64,000 bases of DNA from JANQRA01 sp035550735 (GTDB lineage: Bacteria > Actinomycetota > Acidimicrobiia > Spongiisociales > ZC4RG35), in contig DASZOM010000031.1 of NCBI GenBank assembly GCA_035550735.1, forward strand, positions 1 through 64,000. The letters run 5' to 3'. The notes under the pieces are model-generated. The model worked only from the letters and a program-made list of their open reading frames with translations. It made no database searches and was not told the DNA's origin. Positions within the stretch are counted from its first letter, which is position 1. Each line of letters starts with the position of its first letter. A program made the translations under genes and the position numbers. Shown here piece by piece: positions 6,557 to 16,224 of this stretch.

Positions 6557-8088
6557 GATCCAGGTTCAGAAGTCTCGTTGAGCGAGTCCGGAACGACGAT
6601 GGGGGGTTCTCGCTCCCCTTCATCGCCTCCATGCTCGTGCTGCTCCTCGGGATGTCGGCGTTCGCCATCGACCTGGGATGGTTCTTCCTCAATGGCAGCC
6701 GTCTTCAGAGGGCGGCCGACTCCTCGGCCTTGGCCGGGGTGGTCTTCCTCCCCGCCGACGTGGGCAACGTCACCGCCAAGGCGGTCGATGGCGCCAATGC
6801 CAACGGCTACGACATTGGATCGGTCAACGGCACCCCGGTCCCCGGGGGCGGTCCCGACGACCTGGACTGGGCGGCCCTCGCCGACAACAAGCTGTCGATC
6901 ACGCTGACCTCCACCGTCAACACCTTCTTCCTCAAGGTGCTCGGGATGGACCAGTTCACCATGTCCCGCACCGCCACCGCCCAGTACGTCAAACCCGTCC
7001 CACTCGGGGCGCCGGCGAACTGCATCGGGATTGGTCAGGGGGTGACGTCCACCGGCCTGGACAGTTCGGCGTCTCAGGAATTCACCCACTGCAACACGTT
7101 CACCCAGAACTTCTGGAGCGCCATCAACGGCCGGGCCACCGCCAAGGAGCACGGTGACCCCTACGGGCCCACCTGCAACTACGAGTGCTCGGGCGGTACC
7201 AACCCCGACCACGACCAGTACTACTACTTCGCGATCGACGTGCCGGCCGGACAGAGCTGGGTCGACGTCTACGTCTACGACGGCGGCTTCTACGACCGCT
7301 CCAGCTTCGCCGAGACCGGCGACGAGGACGATCTGGCCAACTCCTCGAACGGCGGCACCAACATGACCTACACCCTCTATCGGCCGGATGTGACGCCGCT
7401 CATACCCGAGGACAACACCTCCACCGTGAGCTGCTCCTCGGGGAATCACACCCTGTCGATCAACTCCGAGACGAGCTCCAGCACCTATCGCAATCGCTGG
7501 GCCCGGATCTGTCGGATCACCAGCGTGGTCGAGGGGATCTACGTTCTCCGGGTCTCCAACGGCGGCAGCTCGATCGGTGGCAACAACAGCTACTCGCTCC
7601 TCGCCTCGAGCTCCAACTTCAGCACCTCCGACCCGGTGCGGGTCTACTCGATCAACGAGATGTCGATCTTCACCAACGACGACGACGGAGACGCCACCGT
7701 GTACATCGCCGAGGTCGATCCGATCCATGCCAACAAGACCCTGGAGCTGAAGTTCTTCGACCCAGGTGAGACGTCCGGCAACGGGACCATGACCGTCGTG
7801 GCCCCGCCGGGGGTGAGCGGCCACAGCTGCTCATGGACCGCCACGAACGTCTACACCGGCCCTCTCGGCGCCCTCAGCGGGAACACCTGCTCGGTCACCA
7901 GCGCCAGCAGTGGCAACTCGCTCTACAACGGGGAGTGGATCACGATGCAGATCCAGATCCCGGCCAACTACACCTGCACCACCGACTGCTTCTGGAAGAT
8001 GAACCTCGACCTCAACGTGGCCCATGACCGGACGACCTGGGAGGCGAGGGTCATCGGAAATCCGGTGGCGCTGGTGCCCAACCCATGA
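6553..8088 (+). CDS. TadG-like envelope protein with large extracellular domain
   Basis: This 511-residue protein has an N-terminal cytoplasmic stub of about 20 residues (NDDGGFSLP) and then one hydrophobic helix running into AFAIDLGWFFLNGSRLQRAADSSALAG. That is the conserved TadG/DUF2134 N-terminus of Flp pilus-assembly proteins. The remaining roughly 380 residues form a secreted, Ser/Thr/Gly/Asn-rich beta domain with many Tyr, Asp-rich stretches such as DDDGDAT and several Cys pairs, perhaps a pre-peptidase-like or adhesive fold. No von Willebrand A domain is evident. Start and stop overlap both TadE-like neighbours by ATGA, so the three are co-translated and probably act together at the cell surface. 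Confidence 0.7.
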   Translation: MRSRFRSLVERVRNDDGGFSLPFIASMLVLLLGMSAFAIDLGWFFLNGSRLQRAADSSALAGVVFLPADVGNVTAKAVDGANANGYDIGSVNGTPVPGGGPDDLDWAALADNKLSITLTSTVNTFFLKVLGMDQFTMSRTATAQYVKPVPLGAPANCIGIGQGVTSTGLDSSASQEFTHCNTFTQNFWSAINGRATAKEHGDPYGPTCNYECSGGTNPDHDQYYYFAIDVPAGQSWVDVYVYDGGFYDRSSFAETGDEDDLANSSNGGTNMTYTLYRPDVTPLIPEDNTSTVSCSSGNHTLSINSETSSSTYRNRWARICRITSVVEGIYVLRVSNGGSSIGGNNSYSLLASSSNFSTSDPVRVYSINEMSIFTNDDDGDATVYIAEVDPIHANKTLELKFFDPGETSGNGTMTVVAPPGVSGHSCSWTATNVYTGPLGALSGNTCSVTSASSGNSLYNGEWITMQIQIPANYTCTTDCFWKMNLDLNVAHDRTTWEARVIGNPVALVPNP

Positions 8089-8660
8089 GCTCACCCCTAC
8101 GTCGTTGGCGCCGCGGTGAGAGAGGTGCGGCCGCAGTGGAGTTCTCGCTCGTGTTCGCTCTGCTCTTGATGATCTCACTGGGTGCCTTCGAGTACGGCAT
8201 GCTCTTCCGGGACTGGCTCTCAGTGACGGTCTCCGCGCGGGAAGGCGGGCGCGTCGCCGCATCGGCCGCCACCTACGGCCAGGCCGACTGTGTGATCCTC
8301 GAGGCCACCGCGGGCGCCCTTCAGTCGCTCGGCTCGGGACGGCTCGAGGAAGTCCACATCTATCGCTCCGACGCATCGGGCAGCTACCCGGGCGCCTCCT
8401 CGGCGTTCAACCGGCGTTATCGCCCCGGCGTGAGTGGCGAGCCGGGTCTGATCGCCTGCAGCGCCTCTTCCCTCTGGTTCCCGATCCATCTCGGCAGCAG
8501 CTGGGATCCGGGAGACCGGAACAACTCGGGCGTCAGTGCCGACTGGATCGGGGTCCGTGTCCAGTTCGAGCACGACTGGATGACCGGCTTTCTCTGGTGG
8601 AGCGGCACCGCCGACTTCGCCGACGACGCCATCTTCCGGATGGAGCCCCCGGCGCCCTGA
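8085..8660 (+). CDS. Second TadE-like pseudopilin
   Basis: This 191-residue protein begins RRGERGAAAVEFSLVFALLL, a TadE-type leader with Gly before the mature N-terminus and Glu at the fifth hydrophobic position. An FEYGMLFRDWLSVTVSAREGGRVAA segment follows that closely parallels the first TadE-like protein (MEYGLAFKDYLTVSYLSREGARIGA). The two flank the TadG-like gene and are probably old duplicates. The C-terminal part is a secreted domain ending in an ADF-D-AIFRMEPP stretch similar to its paralogue. It is the last gene of the operon; the following gene has its own promoter. Confidence 0.8.
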   Translation: MSSPLRRWRRGERGAAAVEFSLVFALLLMISLGAFEYGMLFRDWLSVTVSAREGGRVAASAATYGQADCVILEATAGALQSLGSGRLEEVHIYRSDASGSYPGASSAFNRRYRPGVSGEPGLIACSASSLWFPIHLGSSWDPGDRNNSGVSADWIGVRVQFEHDWMTGFLWWSGTADFADDAIFRMEPPAP

Positions 8661-8693
8661 GCCAGCCTCGGCGCCGACCCCTCGGCGGAGTCC

Positions 8694-8699
8694 TAACCT
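8694..8699 (+). promoter_or_regulatory. Leaderless -10 of the DapA-family gene
   Basis: TAACCT ends 7 bases before ATG 8707, with no Shine-Dalgarno sequence between. Confidence 0.5.
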
Positions 8700-8706
8700 G
8701 CCGTCG

Positions 8707-9561
8707 ATGCTGCCCCTCCCCGAATACCTGCCCGCGCTGATCACGCCGTTCACCCAGCGAGGTGAGGTGGATCTCAAGGCCCACGTCCACAACATGCGGG
8801 TGCTGGCAGACAAGGGGATCGAGGGCTTCGTCATCGGCGGCTCCAATGGGGAAGGCCCCTATCTCGAGCCGGGCGAGCGAGGTCAACTGGTAAAGGCGGG
8901 CCGCCGCCGCAAAGCGCACTTCATGGTCGGGATCGCAGCCGAGTCGACGAGGGTGGCTCTGGCACAGGTGGCCGAAGCGACGGATGCGGGAGCGGACAGC
9001 CTGCTCGTCCTCACCCCGACCACCCTGACCCGGGGCCGGGACGACGCAGTGGTGGACTACTTCCGCGCGGTCGCCGAGAGCGCCAGGACGCCGATCCTCT
9101 TGTACTCGGTGCCCAACGTCACCGGATACAGCATCCCCATCGAGCTGGTCTCCCGTCTCTCCCGTCATTCCAATGTCATCGGGATGAAGGACTCGAGCGG
9201 GGACGTCGTCCGTCTCCAGTCGATCATCGATGCCGTCCCGAACGACTTCGTCCTCTACTCGGGGGCATCCAGGGCATTGACGGCGGCCATGGCGGTGGGC
9301 TGCCACGGCGCCATCACCGGCAGCGGGAACTACGCCCCTGACCTGGTCCTCGAGACCGTGCGGGCCGCCAAGGCCAGCCCTCTGGAGGCACGCAAGCTGC
9401 AGAAGCGGCTCAGCAGCCTCAGCGCCGACGTGGAGGCGCATGGCATCCCCGGGGTAAAGGCGGCGGCCCGGGCGGCCGGGCTCGAGCCGGGATACCCCCG
9501 CCAACCGCTCACCCGGCTCTCCCGTGGCGTGGAGACCTCCATCGCCAAGCTGATCAGTTGA
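8707..9561 (+). CDS. DapA-family (class I) aldolase/lyase of unknown substrate
   Basis: This 284-residue TIM-barrel protein belongs to the DHDPS/N-acetylneuraminate lyase family. The Schiff-base Lys is in GMKDSSG (K161) and the conserved Tyr in YSVPN (Y133). The usual GTTGE loop is replaced by GGSNGEG. The Arg that binds the substrate carboxylate in true dihydrodipicolinate synthases (the R of VPSRTG in E. coli) is Val in VPNVTG. I therefore do not call it DapA; a pyruvate-dependent aldolase or dehydratase acting on another keto acid is more likely. It is monocistronic by layout, with a leaderless start. The next gene encodes an SCP2-like protein. Confidence 0.8.
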   Translation: MLPLPEYLPALITPFTQRGEVDLKAHVHNMRVLADKGIEGFVIGGSNGEGPYLEPGERGQLVKAGRRRKAHFMVGIAAESTRVALAQVAEATDAGADSLLVLTPTTLTRGRDDAVVDYFRAVAESARTPILLYSVPNVTGYSIPIELVSRLSRHSNVIGMKDSSGDVVRLQSIIDAVPNDFVLYSGASRALTAAMAVGCHGAITGSGNYAPDLVLETVRAAKASPLEARKLQKRLSSLSADVEAHGIPGVKAAARAAGLEPGYPRQPLTRLSRGVETSIAKLIS

Positions 9562-9589
9562 GCGTCTGCTCAAAGTTCGAGGTGCTGGC

Positions 9590-9595
9590 TACGAT
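9590..9595 (+). promoter_or_regulatory. Candidate -10 of the SCP2-like gene
   Basis: TACGAT lies about 30 bases before the start. The transcript would carry the AAGGAG ribosome site at 9615-9620, so this gene is leadered. Confidence 0.4.
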
Positions 9596-9625
9596 TCCGG
9601 CCTTCGCGACCATCAAGGAGTGAAA

Positions 9626-10009
9626 GTGTCGAAGTTCCTCACCGAGGACTGGGCCGGAGCCGTCACCACCGCCCTCAACAACCATGAAGGCTTCAAGAAC
9701 GCCATCGGCGCCGCCGACCTCGGCATCCAGTTCATCACCCAGGGGGGGCCCGCAGGCGATGTCGACTACTACCTGAAGTCCTCGGGTGGCTCGTCGGTGA
9801 TGACGATCGGCACTCTCGAGGATCCCGACGTCACCGTGACACAGTCATACGAGACAGCGTCCGCCATCTCCAAGGGCGAGCTCAACACCCAGACCGCCTT
9901 CATGACCGGCAAGCTCAAGGTGTCGGGGAACCTGGCGAAGCTGATGATGCATCAGAACGCGATCCAGCAGTGGGGCGCTGCGGTCAGCGACATCGAGGTC
10001 GACTACTGA
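9626..10009 (+). CDS. SCP2 sterol-binding-domain protein
   Basis: This small protein of 127 residues has the SCP2-like pattern: a helix, a beta sheet containing DVDYYLKSSGG and a T-I-G-T-L turn, DPDVTVTQSYETASAISKG, and a C-terminal helix with GKLKVSGNLAKLMMHQ. SCP2 domains bind lipids or other hydrophobic ligands. The start was set at GTG 9626 because AAGGAG (9615-9620) is five bases upstream; GTG 9620 overlaps that site and is less likely. It converges on mdh with a 7-base gap. Its ligand and partner are unknown. Confidence 0.8.
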   Translation: MSKFLTEDWAGAVTTALNNHEGFKNAIGAADLGIQFITQGGPAGDVDYYLKSSGGSSVMTIGTLEDPDVTVTQSYETASAISKGELNTQTAFMTGKLKVSGNLAKLMMHQNAIQQWGAAVSDIEVDY

Positions 10010-10016
10010 TCGAGCG

Positions 10017-11003
10017 TTAGATCAGACCGAGCTCACGCACGGTCTCGCGCTCTCTCTCCAGCTCGGCGACCGAGGCGTCGATCCTCTCCCGCGAGTAGTC
10101 GTCGAGCTCCAGTCCCTGCACGATCTGCCACTTGCCGTCGCGGACCACGCAGGGGAACGACGAGATGAGCCCCTCCGGCACGTCATACGAGCCGTCGGAG
10201 GGGACTCCCATGGACACCCAGTCACCCTCCGGGGTGTCATAGGCCCAGTCCCGCATGTGGTCGATCGCAGCGTTTGCCGCAGACGCCGCCGACGAGGCCC
10301 CCCGGGCGGAGAGGACCTCGGCGCCCCGCTTCGCCACCTTGGGGATGTAGACGGTCTCGACCCACTCCGGGTCGCCGACCAGGTCGTAGGCCCGCTCGCC
10401 GTCCACTTCGCAATGGAACAGGTCCGGGTACTGGGTGTCCGAGTGGTTGCCCCAGATCGTCATCCGGCGTATCGAGATCACCGGCTTGCCCAATCGGGCG
10501 GCCAGCCGGCTGACCGCCCGATTGTGGTCGAGCCTGGTCATGGCGGTGAAGTTGGCATGATCCATGCCCGCGGCGTTGTTCATGGCGATCAGTGCATTGG
10601 TGTTGGCGGGATTGCCCACCACCAGCACCCTCACGTCCGGTGACGCAGCAGCCGCCAGGGCGCGCCCCTGTGTCGTGAAGATCGCCCCGTTGGCGGCGAG
10701 CAGGTCGGAGCGATCCATCCCTTCCTTGCGGGGCATCGCCCCGACCAGCAGCGCATAGTCGGCGTCGGAGAACGCCTCCTCGGCCTGGTCGGTCATCACC
10801 ATCCCGGCGAGGAGGGGAAAGGCACAGTCGTCGAGCTCCATCGCCACCCCTTCGAGGGCCCCCAACGCCGGTGTGATCTCGAGCATCTGCAGGATCACCG
10901 GCTGGTCGGGGCCCAGCATCGACCCGGATGCGATGCGAAAGAGGAGGCTGTATCCGATCTGTCCCGCGGCACCGGTCACCGCGACTCTGACTGGTCGATC
11001 CAT
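10017..11003 (-). CDS. mdh: Malate dehydrogenase
   Basis: This 328-residue NAD-dependent enzyme interconverts malate and oxaloacetate in the TCA cycle. The nucleotide fold shows VTGAAGQIGYSLLFRIASG. The active-site loop has PRKEGMDRSDLL, the substrate-binding TRLDHNRA is present, and the catalytic His is in IWGNHSDTQYPD. Length and motifs are those of the group-2 (cytosolic-type) malate dehydrogenases common in actinobacteria. A leaderless start is likely (TAGCCT six bases before ATG 11003). It is last in a minus-strand series after nadB and icd. Confidence 0.96.
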   Translation of the reverse strand: MDRPVRVAVTGAAGQIGYSLLFRIASGSMLGPDQPVILQMLEITPALGALEGVAMELDDCAFPLLAGMVMTDQAEEAFSDADYALLVGAMPRKEGMDRSDLLAANGAIFTTQGRALAAAASPDVRVLVVGNPANTNALIAMNNAAGMDHANFTAMTRLDHNRAVSRLAARLGKPVISIRRMTIWGNHSDTQYPDLFHCEVDGERAYDLVGDPEWVETVYIPKVAKRGAEVLSARGASSAASAANAAIDHMRDWAYDTPEGDWVSMGVPSDGSYDVPEGLISSFPCVVRDGKWQIVQGLELDDYSRERIDASVAELERERETVRELGLI

Positions 11004-11009
11004 GCGGCG

Positions 11010-11015
11010 AGGCTA
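11010..11015 (-). promoter_or_regulatory. Leaderless -10 of mdh
   Basis: On the minus strand TAGCCT ends 6 bases before ATG 11003. It means mdh can be transcribed separately from nadB, whose stop is 39 bases upstream. Confidence 0.45.
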
Positions 11016-11042
11016 ACGATCACCCGGGTTCGGGGCGAAGTC

Positions 11043-12560
11043 TCAGCCCACTGCCACGGTGGGGACCGCGCCGGGCACGACCAGCGCCCGCATCGCCTGT
11101 TTCGGATCCGGCTCGGGGTAGTCGGCCCGGAAGTGACCACCGCGTGACTCGGACCGACGCAGCGCGGCCATCACCACGAGGAGGGCGAGGTCTGCGGCGT
11201 TGCGTCCGGAGATCGTGCGGCGAAGCACCGGTTCCATGTCGATCAGCGTGCTCCGGGCCTGCCAGAGACCGTCCCCGGTGCGGATGACCCCGGCCCGGTC
11301 CCACATCACCTGCCGAAGCTCCTCCACCACCGGGCCGGCCACCACGGGAAGGTCGAGGGATTCGGATGGCACCTCCACCTTGGAGTGATCGTCGGGCCAG
11401 GGGCGGGACAGGACGTCGTGGGCGACCCGCGCCCCGAAGACGAGCCCCTCCAGGAGGGAGTTGTAGGCCAGCCGGTTGGCCCCGTGCACCCCGGTCGACG
11501 CGCACTCCCCCACCGCCCACAGGCCGGGCACCGAGGTTCGCCCCATGGTGTCGGTGTCGATCCCACCCATGTGGAAATGGGCAGCCGGAGCCACCGGCAG
11601 GAGGTTCTCCGTGGGGTCGAGCCCGACCGACATGGCGTGGGCGCTCATCGTGGGGAATCGATCCCGGAGATTGACGATCAGTCGAGCGTCTAGGTACGCC
11701 GACGAGCCACGATCGTTCTGCAGGAACAGGGCTCGGGTGATCACCTCCCTCGGCGCCTGCTCCGCCTGGGGGTGGTACTGATCCATGAAGCGCCGGCCCG
11801 ACCCGTCGACCAGCTTGGCACCCTCGGCCCGCAGCGTGTCGGGAAGCAAGGGCATGGGGTCCTTGCCGGCGTCGAGCGCGGTCGGATGGAACTGGAAGAA
11901 CTCGAGGTCGGCGAGACGGGCGCCGGCGCGGGAGGCGATCATGACGCCCTCCCCACTCACCCCGGGCGGGTTGGTGGTCAGGGAGTAGAGCCTGCCGGCG
12001 CCACCGGTCGCCAGGATCACCGCGGGAGCCGTGTAGATGACCCGCTGCTTGCCCTCCGCGGTGACCAGCCCCACGACCCGCTCCGAGTTCCGGGCCAGAT
12101 CGACGACACGCCCCTCGATCATCTCGATCTCACCCTGCACCGCGACCGCTTCGTTCAGGGCTCGCATCATTTCGGCGCCGGTGGCGTCACCGTCGGCATG
12201 GACGACTCGGCTGGCGCCATGGCCCTCCTCGCTGCCGAGGAGGAGGACGCCGTCGTCGTCGCGATCGAGGTCGACGCCTAGGGAGATCAGCCTGGAGATG
12301 GCCTCGGGCCCGCCAAGGGTGAGAGCCGCGACCGCCTCCTCGACCGCGAGGCCGTCGGCCAGAGCCAGGGTGTCGGCGGCGTGTGCCTGTGGCGAGTCAT
12401 CGGGGGCGAGTGCGGCGGCGACACCGCCTTGCGCCCACCAGCTCGACCCCAGCTCCCTCGTGGAGATCACATATGCGCGTTCCAGGCCGAGGGCGACCGA
12501 GAGACCGGCGACACCGGACCCGACAACGATGGGCGCGTCGAGCGGGACGATCGTTGCCAT
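11043..12560 (-). CDS. nadB: L-aspartate oxidase
   Basis: This 505-residue flavoprotein oxidises L-aspartate to iminoaspartate, the first step of NAD synthesis. FAD is bound by VVGSGVAGLSVALG. Further markers are SSWWAQGGVAAAL, FFQFHPTAL and HGANRLAYNSLLEG, and the catalytic Arg lies in PREVITRALF. It is related to SdhA but has the shorter NadB layout. A GGAGGG site lies about ten bases before ATG 12560. The partners nadA and nadC are not adjacent, which is unusual because they often form one operon; here nadB sits between icd and mdh. Confidence 0.93.
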   Translation of the reverse strand: MATIVPLDAPIVVGSGVAGLSVALGLERAYVISTRELGSSWWAQGGVAAALAPDDSPQAHAADTLALADGLAVEEAVAALTLGGPEAISRLISLGVDLDRDDDGVLLLGSEEGHGASRVVHADGDATGAEMMRALNEAVAVQGEIEMIEGRVVDLARNSERVVGLVTAEGKQRVIYTAPAVILATGGAGRLYSLTTNPPGVSGEGVMIASRAGARLADLEFFQFHPTALDAGKDPMPLLPDTLRAEGAKLVDGSGRRFMDQYHPQAEQAPREVITRALFLQNDRGSSAYLDARLIVNLRDRFPTMSAHAMSVGLDPTENLLPVAPAAHFHMGGIDTDTMGRTSVPGLWAVGECASTGVHGANRLAYNSLLEGLVFGARVAHDVLSRPWPDDHSKVEVPSESLDLPVVAGPVVEELRQVMWDRAGVIRTGDGLWQARSTLIDMEPVLRRTISGRNAADLALLVVMAALRRSESRGGHFRADYPEPDPKQAMRALVVPGAVPTVAVG

Positions 12561-12614
12561 CCGCTCAGTCCCTCCGACTGATGGTGGCCGTCCGCCGCTG
12601 CGCCGTCCCGTTGC

Positions 12615-13817
<1,203 letters not shown>

Positions 13818-13854
13818 GTCAGAGACTCCCTGATTTGATTCGGATCAGCCCGGG

Positions 13855-13860
13855 ACACTA
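13855..13860 (-). promoter_or_regulatory. Candidate -10 of icd
   Basis: On the minus strand TAGTGT lies within a CACTAGTG palindrome (13856-13863). It would give a leader of about 30 bases containing the GGGAG site of icd. Confidence 0.35.
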
Positions 13861-13888
13861 GTGACGCCCCGGCCCGAACCGATCTGCC

Positions 13889-14740
13889 TCAGGACACCTC
13901 ACGGCGTGCACGCGCGGCACGGAGCGTGTTGGCGAGGAGCATGGCGCGGGTCATCGGGCCGACCCCGCCCGGCACCGGGGTGATCGCCCCCGCCACCTCG
14001 GAGACCGCTTCGAAGTCGACATCTCCGACCAGGCCGTCGTCAGTTCGGTTCACTCCGACGTCGACCACGATCGCACCGGGCCTCACGTGCTCGGGCCCGA
14101 TCAAGCCGGGGGAGCCCGCCGCCACCACCAGGATGTCGGCCGTCCTGGTCATCTCGGCCAGGTTCGGGGTCCGTGAGTGGACGACGGACACGGTGGCGTC
14201 GACACCCCGCTCGGAGAGCATCAAGGCCAGGGGACGTCCCACCAGGAAGGACCGGCCGACCACGGTGACACGCGCCCCACCGGTCTCGATCCCGTAGTGA
14301 TCGAGGAGACGCATCACACCGCTCGGCGTGCACGGTCGCAGACCGGGTCGGCCCTGCACGAGCAGGCCGAGACTGAACGGGTGGAGGCCGTCCACGTCCT
14401 TGGCCGGGTCGATGGCCTCGACAACTGCCTCGGCGTCGAGGTCACCCGGCAGTGGCAGCTGGACGAGGATGCCGTCCACGTCGGGGTCGTCGTTGAGCTC
14501 ACCGATCAGCGCCAGCAGGCCGAACTGGGAGGTCGAGGCATCGAGCTCGGTGTGGAGGGAGCGGATCCCGACTTCGCCCGCGTCGCGACGCTTCCCACGA
14601 ACGTAGGAATGCGACGCCGGATCGTCACCGACGAGCACTGTGGCCAGTCCCGGCTGGTACCCGAGGCCGGCGACGGCCTCGGCTACTTCGCGCTTCACCA
14701 CGGCGGCGACTTCCTGTCCGGAGAGGATGCGTGCAGCCAT
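13889..14740 (-). CDS. folD: Methylenetetrahydrofolate dehydrogenase/cyclohydrolase FolD
   Basis: This 283-residue bifunctional enzyme converts 5,10-methylene-THF to 10-formyl-THF. The catalytic Tyr-Lys region is SYVRGKRRDAGEVGI, where the usual Lys of YVxxK is shifted to RGKR. ILVQLPLPGDL, the NADP-binding VVGRSFLVGRPLA and the C-terminal PVPGGVGPMTRAMLL are typical. It overlaps purH by one base (TGATG) and is coupled to purN-purH, which use its 10-formyl-THF product. That makes a coherent purine/one-carbon operon. Confidence 0.95.
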   Translation of the reverse strand: MAARILSGQEVAAVVKREVAEAVAGLGYQPGLATVLVGDDPASHSYVRGKRRDAGEVGIRSLHTELDASTSQFGLLALIGELNDDPDVDGILVQLPLPGDLDAEAVVEAIDPAKDVDGLHPFSLGLLVQGRPGLRPCTPSGVMRLLDHYGIETGGARVTVVGRSFLVGRPLALMLSERGVDATVSVVHSRTPNLAEMTRTADILVVAAGSPGLIGPEHVRPGAIVVDVGVNRTDDGLVGDVDFEAVSEVAGAITPVPGGVGPMTRAMLLANTLRAARARREVS

Positions 14741-16224
14741 CAGTGCCGGAAATGCCTGCGCCCGGTGAAGACCAGCGCCATCCCGTGCTCGTTGGCGGCA
14801 GTGACCACATCGTCGTCGTTGCGGGAGCCGCCCGGCTCGGCCAGGGCGACCACACCTGCTTCGGCCAAGGTGTCGAGGCCGTCGCGGAAGGGGAGGAAGG
14901 CGTCCGACGCCGCCACCGCACCGCCTGCCCGCTCCCCGGCCTTGATGACGGCCCGCTCGGCTGCACCCACCCGGGACTGGTCGCCGGCCCCCACACCGAC
15001 TACCTCGCCGCCCCGAGCGAGGACTATGGCGTTCGACTTGGTGTGGGCGCAGACCACCCATGCGAACCGGAGCGCAGCGACCTCCTCGTCGGATGGCTGC
15101 CGCTGCGACACCGTCTCCCAGCCGGCGAGATCGACCCGGTCCCGGGTCTGGGCGAGGACACCACCCTCGATCCGACGCAGGTCGAGGTCGGCGTCGTGAG
15201 GCGGCCGGGCTATGAGCACCCTCATGTTCTTCCGGGCGGCGAGGACGGGCCGCGCGGTGTTTGCCACCCCCCGGGTGACCACCACTTCGACGAACCGGTC
15301 ACCCAGGGCGGCGGCGACCCCATCGTCGATCTCACCATTGACTGCGATCACGCCACCGAAGGCGGCGAGAGGGTCCCCCGCCCAGGCCCGCTCGAAAGCC
15401 TCGCCGATGCTGTCGGCCCGAGCAGCACCCGCCGGGTTGGTGTGCTTCACCACCACCACGGAGCCCTCCCCGAGGTCCGTGGCCAGACGCCAGGCGGACT
15501 CGGCGTCCACGTAGTTGTTGAACGACATCTCCTTTCCCTGCAGCAACTCGGCGCCGGCCCACCACGAGCCGGCGCCTTCCTCGGAGTACAGGGACGCCTC
15601 CTGATGCGGGTTCTCCCCGTAACGCAGCGAGCCGGCGCGCCGCAGGGGTATCACCAGGTCCGGGCCGATCCAGCCCACGATGGCGGCGTCGTATGCGGCG
15701 GTATGGAAGAAGGCCTCGGCGGCCAGGCGACGCCGCATCGAGTCGTCGAGAACGCCGGACTCCAGAGCCTTCGCCACCTCGTCGTATTGCTCGGGGGAGA
15801 CGACCACCGCCACGTGGTGGTGATTCTTGGCGGCGGCGCGGATCATCGCCGGGCCCCCGATGTCGATCTTCTCGATGATCTCGGCCTCACTCGCAGCCGG
15901 GTCTGCGACGGTCGCCCGGAACGGATAGAGGTTGCACACGACCAGGTCGAACATCTCGATGCCGTTGGCGGCCAGCTCGGCCTGGTCCCGATCACCTCGG
16001 GCGAGGATCCCGCCATGGATCTTCGGATGAAGGGTCTTCACCCTGCCTCCGAGGATCTCGGGAGCGCCGGTCACCTCCTCGACCGTGGTCACTTCCAAGC
16101 CGGCATCGCGCAGCGTCTGCGCGGTGCCTCCCGAAGAGACCACCTCGAAGCCGGTGGCGACGAGCCGCTCCACGAATGGGACGAGCCCGGTCTTGTCGTA
16201 CACACTGACCAGGGCCCTTCTCAC
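14740..16224 (-). CDS. purH: Bifunctional AICAR transformylase/IMP cyclohydrolase PurH
   Basis: This 494-residue enzyme catalyses the last two steps of IMP synthesis. The IMP cyclohydrolase domain is N-terminal: ALVSVYDKTGL, SSGGTAQTL, RVKTLHPKIHGGIL, KNHHHVAVV. The AICAR transformylase domain follows: SLRYGENPHQEA, LQGKEMSFNNY, VVKHTNPAGAA, FGGVIAVN, TKSNAIVLA and DAFLPFRDGLD. It is slightly shorter than the 510-530 residues usual in the family. GTG 16224 overlaps the purN stop (GTGA), and the end overlaps folD. A continuation of the frame upstream of 16224 lies inside purN and is not coding. Confidence 0.96.
   Translation of the reverse strand: MRRALVSVYDKTGLVPFVERLVATGFEVVSSGGTAQTLRDAGLEVTTVEEVTGAPEILGGRVKTLHPKIHGGILARGDRDQAELAANGIEMFDLVVCNLYPFRATVADPAASEAEIIEKIDIGGPAMIRAAAKNHHHVAVVVSPEQYDEVAKALESGVLDDSMRRRLAAEAFFHTAAYDAAIVGWIGPDLVIPLRRAGSLRYGENPHQEASLYSEEGAGSWWAGAELLQGKEMSFNNYVDAESAWRLATDLGEGSVVVVKHTNPAGAARADSIGEAFERAWAGDPLAAFGGVIAVNGEIDDGVAAALGDRFVEVVVTRGVANTARPVLAARKNMRVLIARPPHDADLDLRRIEGGVLAQTRDRVDLAGWETVSQRQPSDEEVAALRFAWVVCAHTKSNAIVLARGGEVVGVGAGDQSRVGAAERAVIKAGERAGGAVAASDAFLPFRDGLDTLAEAGVVALAEPGGSRNDDDVVTAANEHGMALVFTGRRHFRH

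Noticed and set aside
6259..7824. 521-codon open frame antisense to the TadG-like gene
   Set aside because: The composition is that of an antisense shadow (Val/Gly/Arg/His-rich), with no motif or ribosome site; the plus-strand TadE/TadG signatures are clear.
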